Positions 49,369 through 58,485 of a DNA stretch of 64,000 nucleotides are shown here, piece after piece. The first letter of the stretch is position 1; every line of letters starts with the position of its first letter. The stretch spans positions 1,947,501 through 2,011,500 of the forward strand of contig NZ_JAGSGD010000001.1 of NCBI RefSeq assembly GCF_016772415.1, in the 5' to 3' direction. The DNA is from Phenylobacterium glaciei. Its GTDB lineage: Bacteria > Pseudomonadota > Alphaproteobacteria > Caulobacterales > Caulobacteraceae. The notes beneath the pieces were generated by a model. It was given only the letters and a program-made list of their open reading frames with translations, did no database searches and had not been told where the DNA came from. A program made the position numbers and the translations under genes.

Positions 49369-50105
49369 AGATCGACGACCGGAAACTGATCGCCTATGTC
49401 GACGGCGAACTCGACGCCTTCGGCCGCGCCGAGGTCGAGGCCGCGGTGGCCGCTGATCCCGTCCTGGGGGTGCGGCTGGAGGAACACCGGCTGCTGCGGG
49501 CCAAGGTCGGCGGAGCCTATGCTGGCGTGGCCCAGGAGAGTGTTCCCGCCCAGCTGATGGCCGCGGCCCAGGCCGGCGCCAAGGCGGGCAACGTCGTGAA
49601 GCTCGCCGACCGCCGCAAACCGCCGCCGGTGGCCAAGCCCCAGATCAAGCTCGCCCTGCCGGCCTGGAGCTCGGTGGCCGCGACCCTGATGGTGGGCGTG
49701 GTGGCGGGCTACGTGATCTCGCAGCAGAACGCCGGGGTCCTGGCCCCCAGCATGGACGGGGCCCTGGTGGCCAGGGGCGCGCTGGCCAAGGCGCTGGACA
49801 GTAATCTCTCGGCCAGTTCAGGTCCGGCGCGGCTGGGGATCAGTTTCAAGACCGCCGACGGACGCTACTGCCGCACCTTCCAGGCCGACGCCCAGCGGAT
49901 CGCCGGGATCGCCTGCCACGAAGGTCCCCGCTGGATCGCGCGGATGACGACAGCGGCGCCGGCGCCCACCAAGGCCTTCGACTACCGCACGGCGGCCAGC
50001 GCCACGGCGCCGGCGGTGCTGGCGGCGGTGGACGGGATGATCGAGGGGGAGCCGCTGGATCGCGCCGGCGAGATCACCGCCAAGGCGCGGCGCTGGCGGA
50101 ACTAG
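49365..50105 (+). CDS. Membrane-anchored anti-sigma factor
   Basis: 246 residues. The N-terminal segment IDDRKLIAYVDGELDAFGRAEVEAAVAADPVLGVRLEEHRLLRAKV has the anti-sigma (zinc-less ASD-like) layout. One membrane helix at ~105-125 (WSSVAATLMVGVVAGYVIS) is followed by a periplasmic domain with two cysteines (DGRYCRTFQ and GIACHEG). Overlap with the sigma gene supports the assignment. Its stop overlaps that of the next gene in CTAG. Confidence 0.85.
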   Translation: MKIDDRKLIAYVDGELDAFGRAEVEAAVAADPVLGVRLEEHRLLRAKVGGAYAGVAQESVPAQLMAAAQAGAKAGNVVKLADRRKPPPVAKPQIKLALPAWSSVAATLMVGVVAGYVISQQNAGVLAPSMDGALVARGALAKALDSNLSASSGPARLGISFKTADGRYCRTFQADAQRIAGIACHEGPRWIARMTTAAPAPTKAFDYRTAASATAPAVLAAVDGMIEGEPLDRAGEITAKARRWRN

Positions 50106-50347
50106 GCCCGCAGATCGAACAGCGTGCCCATGCGCTTGTCTTCGACCCGCTGGCGGGTGACCTGTTCGTCGGCTTCGCGGTTCTTCACCTGTTCGGGCTT
50201 GGCCTGTTCAGGCTTGCGCGCTGCGGTCACGGCGGGCGGGCCGTCTGAGTTCGCCGTGAAGGGCGCGGCGGTCTCGGATGGCTTCGGCGGGAAGATCAGG
50301 CGCCTGTGCGCATAGTCGACGGCCGGGGAGGCGTTTGTCGGTTCCAT
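50102..50347 (-). CDS. Small hydrophilic protein ending in LFDLRA
   Basis: 81 residues, Pro/Lys/Glu-rich and probably disordered, with a YAHRRLIFPPKP segment near the N-terminus and the C-terminus MGTLFDLRA. The neighbour at 50424 ends SGALVDLRA, though the two bodies differ. No signal peptide or membrane helix. ATG 50347 is the most likely start; an in-frame ATG at 50371 lacks a ribosome site. Function unknown. Confidence 0.6.
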   Translation of the reverse strand: MEPTNASPAVDYAHRRLIFPPKPSETAAPFTANSDGPPAVTAARKPEQAKPEQVKNREADEQVTRQRVEDKRMGTLFDLRA

Positions 50348-50423
50348 GCCGCCACTCTGAGGCCGCAGCATCAAGGTTTCGTTCAGACTTTGTGTTAATT
50401 GACGGAAAGCCTGAAGCTTTCAG

Positions 50424-50693
50424 CTAGGCCCTCAAGTCCACCAGTGCGCCGGACGTCTGACGGGACCGATCGCCGCCCGTTTCGTTTTGGGAGCTCGCGC
50501 TGGTGTTCAGATTGCTGAGGGCGCCGCCGAACACCACGGCAGGATCGCGACGAGGCTCGGTCTTGTGCGGCTTGCGTTCCTCGGGCGCGTTGACGCCGAA
50601 GGGGCCGTCCTTGGGATGGGCGGGGTCGATATGCTTCTTGGCGTAGGCGGCGTCCGTGCAGTCCTTGCACTGGAAGCCGTTGATCGTTTCCAT
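50424..50693 (-). CDS. Small hydrophilic protein ending in LVDLRA
   Basis: 89 residues. The N-terminal half has a CxxC pair (GFQCKDCTDAAYAKKHIDPAHPKDGPFG), the second half is polar and disordered-looking, and the C-terminus is SGALVDLRA, echoing the neighbour at 50102. The CKDC motif could bind metal or form a disulfide. No family was recognised. GAGG lies upstream of ATG 50693. Confidence 0.65.
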   Translation of the reverse strand: METINGFQCKDCTDAAYAKKHIDPAHPKDGPFGVNAPEERKPHKTEPRRDPAVVFGGALSNLNTSASSQNETGGDRSRQTSGALVDLRA

Positions 50694-50756
50694 GCCCGCA
50701 TCCTCGCAGCCCTGTCCTAACGACAGGTTCGTCCGGAGTGAGGAAAGGTTACGCCA

Positions 50757-50850
50757 GACATGCGAACGGCCGACCCGTTGTCGGGGCCGGCCGTTCCATT
50801 GTCGGACCGCTCAGCGGCCCCGCAACCTGAAGCGCTTACGCGCAAGCCTC
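50757..50850. repeat. Hairpin element, copy 2
   Basis: Stem GAACGGCC (50764-50771) with GGCCGTTC (50789-50796), the same flanks as copy 1 at 46700 (AGACATGCGAA before, TTCCATTGTC-GGACC after) and the same ending CGCAAGCCTC. The final part overlaps a second perfect stem CGCTTACG (50833-50840) / CGTAAGCG (50850-50857). No clear U-run follows, so simple termination is not assured. Confidence 0.55.
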
Positions 50851-50886
50851 GTAAGCGGAGGCCCAGAGCACGGTTTCCACCTGCGG

Positions 50887-50958
50887 ATGAAGACAATGAG
50901 ACACTGGGTCACCTCCTTTCAGTTGTTGAACAAGATTTCGAATATGGGACCGATTTGA
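50887..50958 (+). CDS. Candidate small ORF with anti-Shine-Dalgarno-like sequence
   Basis: 23 codons starting MKTMRHWVTSF. Codons 8-11 contain TCACCTCCTTTC, a 12-base match to the 3' end of bacterial 16S rRNA. The stop overlaps the ATG of the next small ORF (TGATG). No ribosome site is visible; it could be a leader peptide or part of a regulatory RNA rather than a protein gene. Confidence 0.3.
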   Translation: MKTMRHWVTSFQLLNKISNMGPI

Positions 50959-51029
50959 TGGATCCGCAAACGGCGCTATTGGCGCATGCCGATTTCGTGT
51001 TCCGGCGCCTGGAATTGCAGCGCGGCTAA
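50958..51029 (+). CDS. Candidate small ORF coupled to the preceding one
   Basis: 23 codons starting MDPQTALLAHADFVF, overlapping the stop of the ORF at 50887 by one base. Its TAA overlaps the stop of the convergent patatin gene, the same tail-to-tail arrangement seen for verified gene pairs in the window. No family recognised. Confidence 0.3.
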   Translation: MDPQTALLAHADFVFRRLELQRG

Positions 51030-52795
51030 CGCCGCCCGCTCGCCGCAGCCGCCTCGTGCAGGCTGGGCCGCCGTCGCAGGTCGGTGACGGGGACGGTCAG
51101 CTTGTCCAGAGCCACAATCATCGCCGCATATCCTCCAGCCACGGCGGGCTCGTAGGCCGCCCAGTCACGGATTTCGACCCCGGCCACCTCCGGGGTCACC
51201 AGGACATCGGTGGCGTCGCGGGCCGCGGCCAGGTCGCGGCCCGAGGAGACCGTGGCCGCCCGCATGAGCAGGGAGACGATGGGCGGGCCCTTGCGCCATT
51301 GCCCTGAGAGGATCCACCGCCAGACCGAGGACGGCCGCGCCACGTCGGCCGCGGTGATCGAGCGGCCCCGCGAGACGTCGATGCCGATGATCGGCCCCAG
51401 TTCGTTGATGCGCATCACATCGGCGGGGAAGTTCTTCATCACCGCCCCGTCCACCAGCACGTCGTTGTTGTGGGTGGCGGGCGGCAGGATGCCGGGCAGG
51501 GAGATGGTGGCCCGCAGGGCGTCGCGCAGCCGGCCGCGCCGGTGCAGTTGGTAGGTGCCGGTGGTCAGGTTCGAGGACAGACAGAAGAACGGCAGCCACA
51601 TGTCGGCGATCTGCACCTCGCCGAAATGCTCCGCCAGCCGCTCGCGCACCTTGTCGCCCCGGGTCATGGCCAGCAGGGGGATGGCGATATCGTCCAGCGG
51701 GCTGGTGGAGACGAAGGCCGCGCGGATGCGCCACTCCATCTCCTCCTCGTCCCAGCCCAGCGCCACTCCGGCGGCGATGATCGCCCCCATGGAGACCCCG
51801 CCGACGAAGTCGATGGGCACCTTGCGCTCACGCAGGGCCTTCACCGCGCCGATATGGGCATAGGCCCGCGCCCCGCCCCCTGACAGCACCAGGCCCACGG
51901 CCTGGCCGGTCAAAACCCGCGCGATGCGCTGCACGTCGCCGGCATGGTCGCGGCGCATGTGGAACAGGCGGGCGGGCTTTGCGGCGTCCATCCAGGCTTC
52001 GGAGCCCACCGGGGTCTTGGCGCCGCGCTTCTGGACCAGGATCAGGTCCACCAGGTTCTGGGTCTGCAGCGGCTCGTTGCTGTGCGGGTGGGTGGCCGGC
52101 GGGGCTACGTCGCCGCGGCCCATGCGGAACAGGCGGTCCACCTGGCGGCCCACCACCTGGCGCCAGCCGAGATCCGTGGCCTCGGCGCAGTAGAGGACGA
52201 AGTCGTAGTCGCGCTCGACCTCGGAAAACCACTCGGTCGGCGCGTGCTGGGCCTCTGCGCCCACGACGGTGACGGAATAGCCGAGCTTGCCGATCTCGCG
52301 GGCGACGCGGTCGACCTGCGGGCGGACGGCGACGGGCTCGCCGATGGTGACGAAGCCGAACACCGAGGGCGCGGCCCCCGACGATTTGGTGGCCGCCTGG
52401 CGGCTGCGCAGGATCATCAGGCGGGCCAGCTCGACCATCACCTCGGGATCGTCGTCGCAGGCGTCGAAGAAGGCCTCGCGGGGCAGGGCGAAGATTTCCG
52501 AATCGCGCAACGCCACCACGTGGCCCGAGTGCGGCACGCCGGAGATCATCGACATCTCGCCGGCCGGCTCGCCGGGGCGGATCACGCCCAGGAACTGCGG
52601 CTCATGGCCTTCTTCGCGGCGGAAGGCGCCCAGGCGCCCGGCGCGCACGAAGTAGAGATGATCGGCCGGCTCGCCTGCGTCGAACAGGGTCACGCCGCCC
52701 GGCAGGGAGAACCATGTGGCTTCGCCCTGGGCGCGCTCGTCCTCGAAGAGGCGCGATAGCGCGGAATCAGTCGAGATGCCCGGTAGGTTCGCCAC
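51026..52795 (-). CDS. Patatin-like phospholipase with N-terminal cyclic-nucleotide-binding domain
   Basis: 589 residues, NTE-type. The cNMP-binding fold at ~15-130 ([35 protein letters not shown]) is followed by a middle region and a patatin domain: oxyanion loop GGGAR (306-310), nucleophile Ser335 in GVSMG, and the dyad Asp449 in DGA. Predicted lysophospholipase/esterase controlled by, or structurally built on, the cNMP-like domain. Starts at GTG 52795; divergent from mccB by 45 bp. Confidence 0.92.
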   Translation of the reverse strand: MANLPGISTDSALSRLFEDERAQGEATWFSLPGGVTLFDAGEPADHLYFVRAGRLGAFRREEGHEPQFLGVIRPGEPAGEMSMISGVPHSGHVVALRDSEIFALPREAFFDACDDDPEVMVELARLMILRSRQAATKSSGAAPSVFGFVTIGEPVAVRPQVDRVAREIGKLGYSVTVVGAEAQHAPTEWFSEVERDYDFVLYCAEATDLGWRQVVGRQVDRLFRMGRGDVAPPATHPHSNEPLQTQNLVDLILVQKRGAKTPVGSEAWMDAAKPARLFHMRRDHAGDVQRIARVLTGQAVGLVLSGGGARAYAHIGAVKALRERKVPIDFVGGVSMGAIIAAGVALGWDEEEMEWRIRAAFVSTSPLDDIAIPLLAMTRGDKVRERLAEHFGEVQIADMWLPFFCLSSNLTTGTYQLHRRGRLRDALRATISLPGILPPATHNNDVLVDGAVMKNFPADVMRINELGPIIGIDVSRGRSITAADVARPSSVWRWILSGQWRKGPPIVSLLMRAATVSSGRDLAAARDATDVLVTPEVAGVEIRDWAAYEPAVAGGYAAMIVALDKLTVPVTDLRRRPSLHEAAAASGRR

Positions 52796-52840
52796 GCCGC
52801 CAAGCTAGCCTGCGTCGCTCGCCCCGGCTATGCCTGCTCA

Positions 52841-54463
52841 ATGCCCACACTGAAGACCGCCATCGACGCTCACGGCGAGGCCTTCCAGGCCAACGAACAG
52901 GTCAATCGCGCCCTGGCGGCGCAGCTGCGCGAGCGAGTGGCCGCCGCCGCCCTCGGTGGCCCCGAAGAGTCGCGCAAACGCCATACTGGACGCGGCAAGC
53001 TACTGCCACGGGAGCGGGTGATGCGCCTGCTGGACGCCGGTTCGCCCTTCCTGGAGGTCGGCGCGCTCACCGCCCACGGCCTCTATGACGGCGAGGCGCC
53101 GGGCGCCGGCGTCATCACCGGCATCGGGCGGGTCTCGGGCCGCGAGGTGATGATCGTCGCCAACGACGCCACCGTGAAGGGCGGGGCCTATTTCCCCCTG
53201 ACCGTGAAGAAGCACCTGCGCGCCCAGGAAGTGGCGATGCAGAACCGGCTGCCCTGCATCTACCTGGTGGATAGCGGCGGCGCGAACCTGCCGCACCAGG
53301 CCGAGGTCTTCCCCGACCGTGACCACTTCGGCCGCATCTTCTTCAACCAGGCGCGGATGAGCGGCGAGGGGATCGCCCAGATCGCCTGCGTCATGGGTTC
53401 CTGCACCGCCGGCGGGGCCTATGTCCCGGCCATGAGCGACGAGACCGTGATCGTGCGCGGCACGGGGGAGGAGAGCCAGGGCACCATCTTCCTGGGCGGC
53501 CCGCCCCTGGTGAAGGCCGCCACTGGCGAGGTGATCAGCGCCACCGAACTGGGCGGCGCCGACACCCACGGCCGCCGCTCCGGCGTGGTGGACCATGTGG
53601 CTGTGGACGACGAGCACGCCCTGCAGATCGTCCGGTCGATCGTCGCCAACCTGAACACCCGCAAGCCCGATCAGGTGGTGCTGGCGCAGCCGCGCGAGCC
53701 GCTCTTCGATCCGCAGGAGCTGTACGGCATCGTCCCGACCGATGTCCGCGCCCCCTACGACGTGCGCGAGGTGATCGCCCGCATCGTCGACGGCTCTGAG
53801 TTCGACGAGTTCAAGGCGCTTTACGGCACGACCCTGGTCACCGGCTTCGCCCGCATCTGGGGCCAGCCGGTCGCCATCCTGGCCAACAACGGCGTGCTGT
53901 TCTCGGAGAGCGCGCTGAAGGGCGCCCACTTCATCGAGCTGGCCTGCAAGCGCGGTATCCCCCTGGTCTTCCTGCAGAACATCTCCGGCTTCATGGTCGG
54001 CGGCAAGTACGAGGCTGGCGGCATCGCCAAGGACGGCGCCAAGCTGGTGACCGCCGTGGCGTCGGCCGAGGTGCCCAAGTTCACCGTCCTGATCGGCGGC
54101 TCCTTCGGGGCCGGCAACTACGGCATGTGCGGCCGGGCCTATTCCCCGCGCTTCATGTGGAGCTGGCCCAACAGTCGGATCAGCGTCATGGGCGGCGAGC
54201 AGGCGGCCAGCGTGCTGGCCACCATCCGCCGCGACGGGGTCGAAGCCCGGGGCGGCGACTGGCCCGCCGTCGAGGAAGAGGCCTTCAAGGCCCCGATCCG
54301 CGACCGCTACGAGACCGAGGGCGACCCATATTTCGCCACTGCCCGGCTGTGGGACGACGGGATAATCGATCCGGTTCAGACCCGCGACGTGCTCGGCCTC
54401 TCGATCTCCGCGGCGCTCAACGCGCCGATCCCGGAAACCAGGTTCGGCATCTTCCGCATGTAG
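52841..54463 (+). CDS. mccB: Methylcrotonoyl-CoA carboxylase beta subunit
   Basis: 540 residues. Carboxyltransferase subunit acting on 3-methylcrotonoyl-CoA. Hallmarks of the MCC branch are present: [69 protein letters not shown] and [22 protein letters not shown]. The biotin carboxylase partner is mccA at 56608. A hypothetical membrane protein gene and the enoyl-CoA hydratase gene separate them. Confidence 0.95.
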   Translation: MPTLKTAIDAHGEAFQANEQVNRALAAQLRERVAAAALGGPEESRKRHTGRGKLLPRERVMRLLDAGSPFLEVGALTAHGLYDGEAPGAGVITGIGRVSGREVMIVANDATVKGGAYFPLTVKKHLRAQEVAMQNRLPCIYLVDSGGANLPHQAEVFPDRDHFGRIFFNQARMSGEGIAQIACVMGSCTAGGAYVPAMSDETVIVRGTGEESQGTIFLGGPPLVKAATGEVISATELGGADTHGRRSGVVDHVAVDDEHALQIVRSIVANLNTRKPDQVVLAQPREPLFDPQELYGIVPTDVRAPYDVREVIARIVDGSEFDEFKALYGTTLVTGFARIWGQPVAILANNGVLFSESALKGAHFIELACKRGIPLVFLQNISGFMVGGKYEAGGIAKDGAKLVTAVASAEVPKFTVLIGGSFGAGNYGMCGRAYSPRFMWSWPNSRISVMGGEQAASVLATIRRDGVEARGGDWPAVEEEAFKAPIRDRYETEGDPYFATARLWDDGIIDPVQTRDVLGLSISAALNAPIPETRFGIFRM

Positions 54464-54486
54464 TGGCCTTCGGGGGGAGGACGGCC

Positions 54487-55194
54487 TTGAACGCGCTCTG
54501 GAACGTCGGCACCCTCGACCACGTCATCCTGCTGTTTCCGATGACGGTCTTCGCCGTGATCCTGGCGGGCGTGCTCTACCGGCTGGGGCGTAAGCGCCGC
54601 ATCCGGACCACCGAGTTCTGGGAGCCCATCGTCGCCTGCTTGACCGTGGTCCTGGTGTTCGTGGGGATCTATGCCGGCTACGCGTCGTTCCGCAACCAGA
54701 CCCGACTGGCGGCGGAGACCGCGCTGAATGAGGGGGCCGACAACCTGTTCGCGGTCGAGATCGACCATCCGGAGATCCGCTGCCTCTACACCAACTTCGC
54801 CCATGACGACCCGGCCGGGTGCGTCGCGCGCCTGGCCGCCGACCGCGACCGATGGAGCTTGGCGATCTTCTATGTGGAGGAGAGCTGGTTCACTCTGGAG
54901 AAGGCCAACGAGGACCGGGCCAACTGGGGTTCGCAATATGCCAACGACATCGCCTACTGGGCCGACGACGTCTCGGACGATCCGTCGGGGATGTTCGCCT
55001 TCTACCTGCTGAACCAGCACAGTGTTACCGACGCCAAGGCCCGGATGGCCCGGGCCGGAGTGTGCATTCCCGATCTCTGCAAGAGGTATTCGGAGGTGCG
55101 GAGCGCGCTGGTGACGGCCAAGGCCGCCGACGGGCCCGACCTCTGTGCGAGCCCCGCGGTCCAGAAGCAGTCCCGAAGCGTCTGCCGGGACTAG
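54487..55194 (+). CDS. Hypothetical membrane protein
   Basis: 235 residues from TTG 54487 (GGGGGGAGG upstream). Two N-terminal helices (VILLFPMTVFAVILAGVLYRL and PIVACLTVVLVFVGIYAGY) are followed by a ~160-residue soluble, acidic, Trp/Asp-rich domain with several cysteines (IRCLYTN, AGCVARL, GVCIPDLCKRY). No family recognised. It starts 23 bp after mccB and is probably co-transcribed with it. Its stop lies in the first of two hairpins. Confidence 0.6.
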   Translation: MNALWNVGTLDHVILLFPMTVFAVILAGVLYRLGRKRRIRTTEFWEPIVACLTVVLVFVGIYAGYASFRNQTRLAAETALNEGADNLFAVEIDHPEIRCLYTNFAHDDPAGCVARLAADRDRWSLAIFYVEESWFTLEKANEDRANWGSQYANDIAYWADDVSDDPSGMFAFYLLNQHSVTDAKARMARAGVCIPDLCKRYSEVRSALVTAKAADGPDLCASPAVQKQSRSVCRD

Positions 55195-55242
55195 AGCATG
55201 TTCAGATAAGTGGGAACCGGTTATCGGATCGAAACATGCTCT
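55193..55242. repeat. Palindromic repeat with AAGTGGGAACCGGTT core, copy 1
   Basis: Outer 10-bp arms AGAGCATGTT/AACATGCTCT with an inner GATAA/TTATC stem around the palindrome AACCGGTT. The 15-bp core recurs at 58894. This class of interspersed palindrome is common in alphaproteobacteria. It overlaps the stop of the preceding gene and may end its mRNA. Confidence 0.7.
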
Positions 55243-55255
55243 AACTTTTTGAATT

Positions 55256-55305
55256 AGAGCCCTTTTCATCCCTTTGGACGATTCCGTCTAAAGGGAAGGG
55301 GCTCT
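55256..55305. repeat. Imperfect palindrome with CCTTT/AAAGG arms
   Basis: AGAGCCC...CCCTTTGGACGATTCCG pairs imperfectly with TCTAAAGGG...GGGGCTCT. It follows directly on the repeat at 55193 and overlaps the stop of the minus-strand gene at 55304. It may serve as a bidirectional 3' end for the convergent genes. Confidence 0.55.
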
Positions 55306-55504
55306 AGCCGCCGATCAGGGCGCGGCCCAACTGGCCCACCAGGATGCCCAGACTGACCGCCGTGGCCATCACGCCCATGGCGAGGGCCAGGTTGGCGGTG
55401 GTCCGGCGGACGACGGCCACGCGGGACCGACGTGGCCGGGCGTCCGGCCCGTCCGTCGCGCAGCGCATCGAGGTCAGGGACAGCGCTTCTGCAGTCCTGG
55501 GCAT
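55304..55504 (-). CDS. Small single-helix membrane protein
   Basis: 66 residues. An Arg-rich N-terminal half (DARPRRSRVAVVRRTT) and one C-terminal membrane helix (LALAMGVMATAVSLGILVGQLGRALIG), with the N-terminus presumably cytoplasmic. ATG 55504 has GGAAAGGA upstream at good spacing. No family recognised. Confidence 0.5.
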   Translation of the reverse strand: MPRTAEALSLTSMRCATDGPDARPRRSRVAVVRRTTANLALAMGVMATAVSLGILVGQLGRALIGG

Positions 55505-55727
55505 GATCATCCTTTCCGCGAGCGTCGCGGGGAACCGTCGCGTTTTTATCTGGCGCGATGTTTCGGACAGAGCTTAGCCGCGATCAACCGCCTTTCGGCC
55601 CGGATTGGGGGCTTTTTCGTCGCATGGTGACAGAATCGCCATGGCGCTCGGCGCGGCGCGCAGGACCTATGTCAAAGCGCTCGCGTTGGGCCTATGTCCC
55701 AATCACGCAGTTCCAAATGAGGCTCTC

Positions 55728-56564
55728 ATGACCAATCCCATCGCCGATCCCCTGGTCGAGGTTCCTGACACTGATCTGGACAACACCCTGGTGCGGATCG
55801 AAGCCACGGTCGAAGGCGTCGCCATTGTGACCATCAACCGGCCCGAGCGGCGCAACGCCTTCGACGCCCGGCTGATCGCGGCCCTGTACGAGGCCTTCGA
55901 GACCCTGCAGGGCGCCGAGGGCGTGCGCGTCGTTTTCCTGCGCGGCGCTGGGGGCATGTTCAGCGCCGGCGCCGACCTCGACTGGATGCGCGAAGCCGCC
56001 GACCGTACCGAGAGCGACAATCGCGACGACGCCTACGCCATGGCCAAGATGCTCAAGAGCCTCTGGGACATCCCGGCCCTGACCGTGGCCCTGGTGGAGG
56101 GCGGCGCCTTCGGCGGCGGGGCCGGGCTGGCGACTGCCTGCGACATGGCCATCGCCACGGCCGACGCCAAGTTCAGCTTCTCCGAAGTCCGCCTGGGCCT
56201 GATCGCCGCCACCATCAGCCCCTATGTGGTAGGCGCGGTGGGGCCCCGCACGGCGCGGGCCCTGTTCGCCACCGGCCAGGTGTTCGACGCGGCCTATGCC
56301 GAAAAGGTCGGGCTGGTCACCGAGGTGGTGGCCGATGTGGCGGCCCTCGACGCCGCCCGCGCGCGCATCGCCACCGAGATGATGGCCTGCGCCCCGGGCG
56401 CGGTGGCCGACTCCAAGAAACTGGTCGAGGATGTCGCCTACAAGCCCATCGAGGACGTGATGGAAGAGACCGCCAAGCGCATCGCCCGCACCCGGGTCAG
56501 CCCCGAAGGGCAGGAGGGCGTCCGCGCCTTCCTGGACAAGCGTAAAGCCTCCTGGGTCGTCTGA
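55728..56564 (+). CDS. liuC: Enoyl-CoA hydratase/isomerase family, probable methylglutaconyl-CoA hydratase
   Basis: 278 residues of the crotonase fold. The oxyanion-hole segment is FSAGADLDWMREAA, the catalytic region VEGGAFGGGAGLATACDMAIA and FSEVRLGLIAATISPYVV. Position between mccB and mccA supports hydration of 3-methylglutaconyl-CoA in leucine degradation, though sequence alone would not fix the substrate. ATG 55728 was chosen by homology; the open frame to 55605 has no family match. Confidence 0.85.
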   Translation: MTNPIADPLVEVPDTDLDNTLVRIEATVEGVAIVTINRPERRNAFDARLIAALYEAFETLQGAEGVRVVFLRGAGGMFSAGADLDWMREAADRTESDNRDDAYAMAKMLKSLWDIPALTVALVEGGAFGGGAGLATACDMAIATADAKFSFSEVRLGLIAATISPYVVGAVGPRTARALFATGQVFDAAYAEKVGLVTEVVADVAALDAARARIATEMMACAPGAVADSKKLVEDVAYKPIEDVMEETAKRIARTRVSPEGQEGVRAFLDKRKASWVV

Positions 56565-56607
56565 TCCCGCGCTGGCAGGACTCCGCGTGGCCCACTAGGA
56601 TCGCGGC

Positions 56608-58485
56608 ATGATCAAATCCGTCCTCGTCGCCAATCGTGGGGAGATCGCCCGCCGGGTCTTCAGGACCGCGCGCCGCATGGGCATCGCCACGGTGGCCGTC
56701 TATTCGCAGGCCGACGCCGACGCGCTGCATGTGCGCGAGGCCGACCAGGCCGTGCTTATCGGTCCCGCCGCCGCCCGCGAGAGCTACCTGGTGGGGGAGA
56801 AGATCATCGCCGCGGCGATCGAAACCGGCGCCGAGGCGATCCATCCCGGCTACGGGTTTCTGTCGGAGAACGCCGCCTTCGCCGAGGCGGTCATGGCCGC
56901 GGGCTTGGTCTGGATCGGGCCGCCGCCCGCCGCCATCAACGCCATGGGTTTGAAGGACGCCGCCAAGTCCCTGATGCAGAAGGCCAATGTCCCCGTCACA
57001 CCCGGCTATCTCGGCGACGAGCAGTCGCTGGAACATCTGCAGGCGGTGACCAAGGACATTGGCTACCCCGTGCTGATCAAGGCGGTAGCCGGCGGCGGCG
57101 GCAAGGGCATGCGCAAGGTCGATCGCGCCGAGGACTTCGCCGCGGCGCTCGCCTCCTGCCAGCGGGAGGCCGCCGCCAGCTTCGGCGACGCCAAGGTGCT
57201 GATCGAGACCTATGTCACCCGGCCGCGCCACATCGAGGTGCAGATCTTCGGGGACAGCCACGGCAACGTCGTCCACCTGTTCGAACGCGACTGTTCCCTC
57301 CAGCGCCGTCACCAGAAGGTGATCGAGGAGGCCCCGGCGCCGGGCATGAGCGAGGCCGCGCGTGCGGCCGTGACCTCCGCCGCCGTCCAGGCCGCCAAGG
57401 CCGTGAACTATGTGGGCGCCGGCACGGTCGAGTTCATCGCCGACGCCAGCGCGGGCCTGCAGCCCGACCGCATCTGGTTCATGGAGATGAACACCCGCCT
57501 GCAGGTGGAGCATCCGGTCACCGAGGCGGTCACCGGCGTCGACCTGGTGGAGTGGCAGTTCCGCGTCGCCTCGGGCGAGCCGCTGCCGCTGACGCAAGGT
57601 CAGATCAAGCTGAACGGCCACGCGCTGGAGGCCAGGCTCTACGCGGAGAACCCCGCTGGCGGCTTCCTGCCCTCGATCGGGGTGCTGGAGCACTTTGTCC
57701 TGCCCGAAGACATCCGCGTGGATACGGGCGTGGAGGAGGGCGGCGAGGTCAGCCCGTTCTACGACCCAATGATCGCCAAGCTGATCGCCCACGCCCCCAC
57801 CCGCGAGGGCGCCAGCGACCGTCTGGCCCAGGCCTGCGCCGAGGTGGAGATTTGGCCGGTGAAGACCAACGCCGGCTTCCTGGCCCGTTGCCTCGACCAC
57901 CCCGACTTCATCGGCGGTGACGTGGACACCGGCTTCATTGAGCGCCACCTGGAGGAGCTCGCCCCGACCCCGGCGCCTTCCTCCGACCTGCTGGCCGTGG
58001 CCGCCGCCGCGGCCCTGGCCGAGGGCGACGAGGACCAGGTCAGCCCTTGGAAAGGCCTGACCGGCTTCCGCATGAACGCCGAGCCGCAGACCACCGTGCG
58101 CCTATACCTGGACGGCGTGGCGATCGACGCCCCCCTGCCGGATGGCGACATCGAGGCCGACATCCTGATGACGGAGGAGGCCGAGGTTGTGGTCTTCGAG
58201 GGCGGCGAGACCTATGTGCTGGCCACCCGCCCGCCCCTGCGCGATCTCGACGACATGGCCGGCGACGCCCAGGTGCGGTCCCCCATGCCGGGCAAGGTGG
58301 TGGCCGTCGCGGTCGCGGTGGGCGACACGGTGGTGCGCGGCCAGCCCCTGCTGACCCTGGAGGCCATGAAGATGGAGCACGCGCTCACCGCCCCCTTCGA
58401 TGGCGAGGTCGAGGCCCTGAACGTCTCGGTGGGCGATCAGGTCAGCGAGGGCGTGACCCTGGCGCGGCTGAAGGCGTCGGCCTGA
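56608..58485 (+). CDS. mccA: Methylcrotonoyl-CoA carboxylase alpha subunit (biotin carboxylase/BCCP)
   Basis: 625 residues. Biotin carboxylase domain (KSVLVANRGEIARRVFRTAR; KAVAGGGGKGMRKV; FMEMNTRLQVEHPVTE), BT domain, and C-terminal biotin carrier domain with biotinyl Lys588 in EAMKMEH. Partner of MccB at 52841; neighbourhood rather than a diagnostic residue separates it from PccA (37229). The stop overlaps the ATG of the DUF1489 gene by one base. Confidence 0.93.
   Translation: MIKSVLVANRGEIARRVFRTARRMGIATVAVYSQADADALHVREADQAVLIGPAAARESYLVGEKIIAAAIETGAEAIHPGYGFLSENAAFAEAVMAAGLVWIGPPPAAINAMGLKDAAKSLMQKANVPVTPGYLGDEQSLEHLQAVTKDIGYPVLIKAVAGGGGKGMRKVDRAEDFAAALASCQREAAASFGDAKVLIETYVTRPRHIEVQIFGDSHGNVVHLFERDCSLQRRHQKVIEEAPAPGMSEAARAAVTSAAVQAAKAVNYVGAGTVEFIADASAGLQPDRIWFMEMNTRLQVEHPVTEAVTGVDLVEWQFRVASGEPLPLTQGQIKLNGHALEARLYAENPAGGFLPSIGVLEHFVLPEDIRVDTGVEEGGEVSPFYDPMIAKLIAHAPTREGASDRLAQACAEVEIWPVKTNAGFLARCLDHPDFIGGDVDTGFIERHLEELAPTPAPSSDLLAVAAAAALAEGDEDQVSPWKGLTGFRMNAEPQTTVRLYLDGVAIDAPLPDGDIEADILMTEEAEVVVFEGGETYVLATRPPLRDLDDMAGDAQVRSPMPGKVVAVAVAVGDTVVRGQPLLTLEAMKMEHALTAPFDGEVEALNVSVGDQVSEGVTLARLKASA

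Larger units (their letters stand above)
50694..51025. other. 332-bp gap with hairpins and two small ORFs
   Basis: No conventional gene. It holds hairpin element copy 2 (50757-50850), the CGCTTACG/CGTAAGCG stem (50833-50857), a 23-codon ORF (50887-50958) containing TCACCTCCTTTC, and the start of a second 23-codon ORF that ends at 51029 against the patatin stop. It lies between the divergent-facing upstream end of the gene at 50424 and the 3' end of the patatin gene. Confidence 0.6.

Noticed and set aside
58047-58484. Extended N-terminus of the DUF1489 gene
   Set aside because: The open frame continues upstream only as an alternate frame of mccA; the family start is at 58485 with TGATG coupling.
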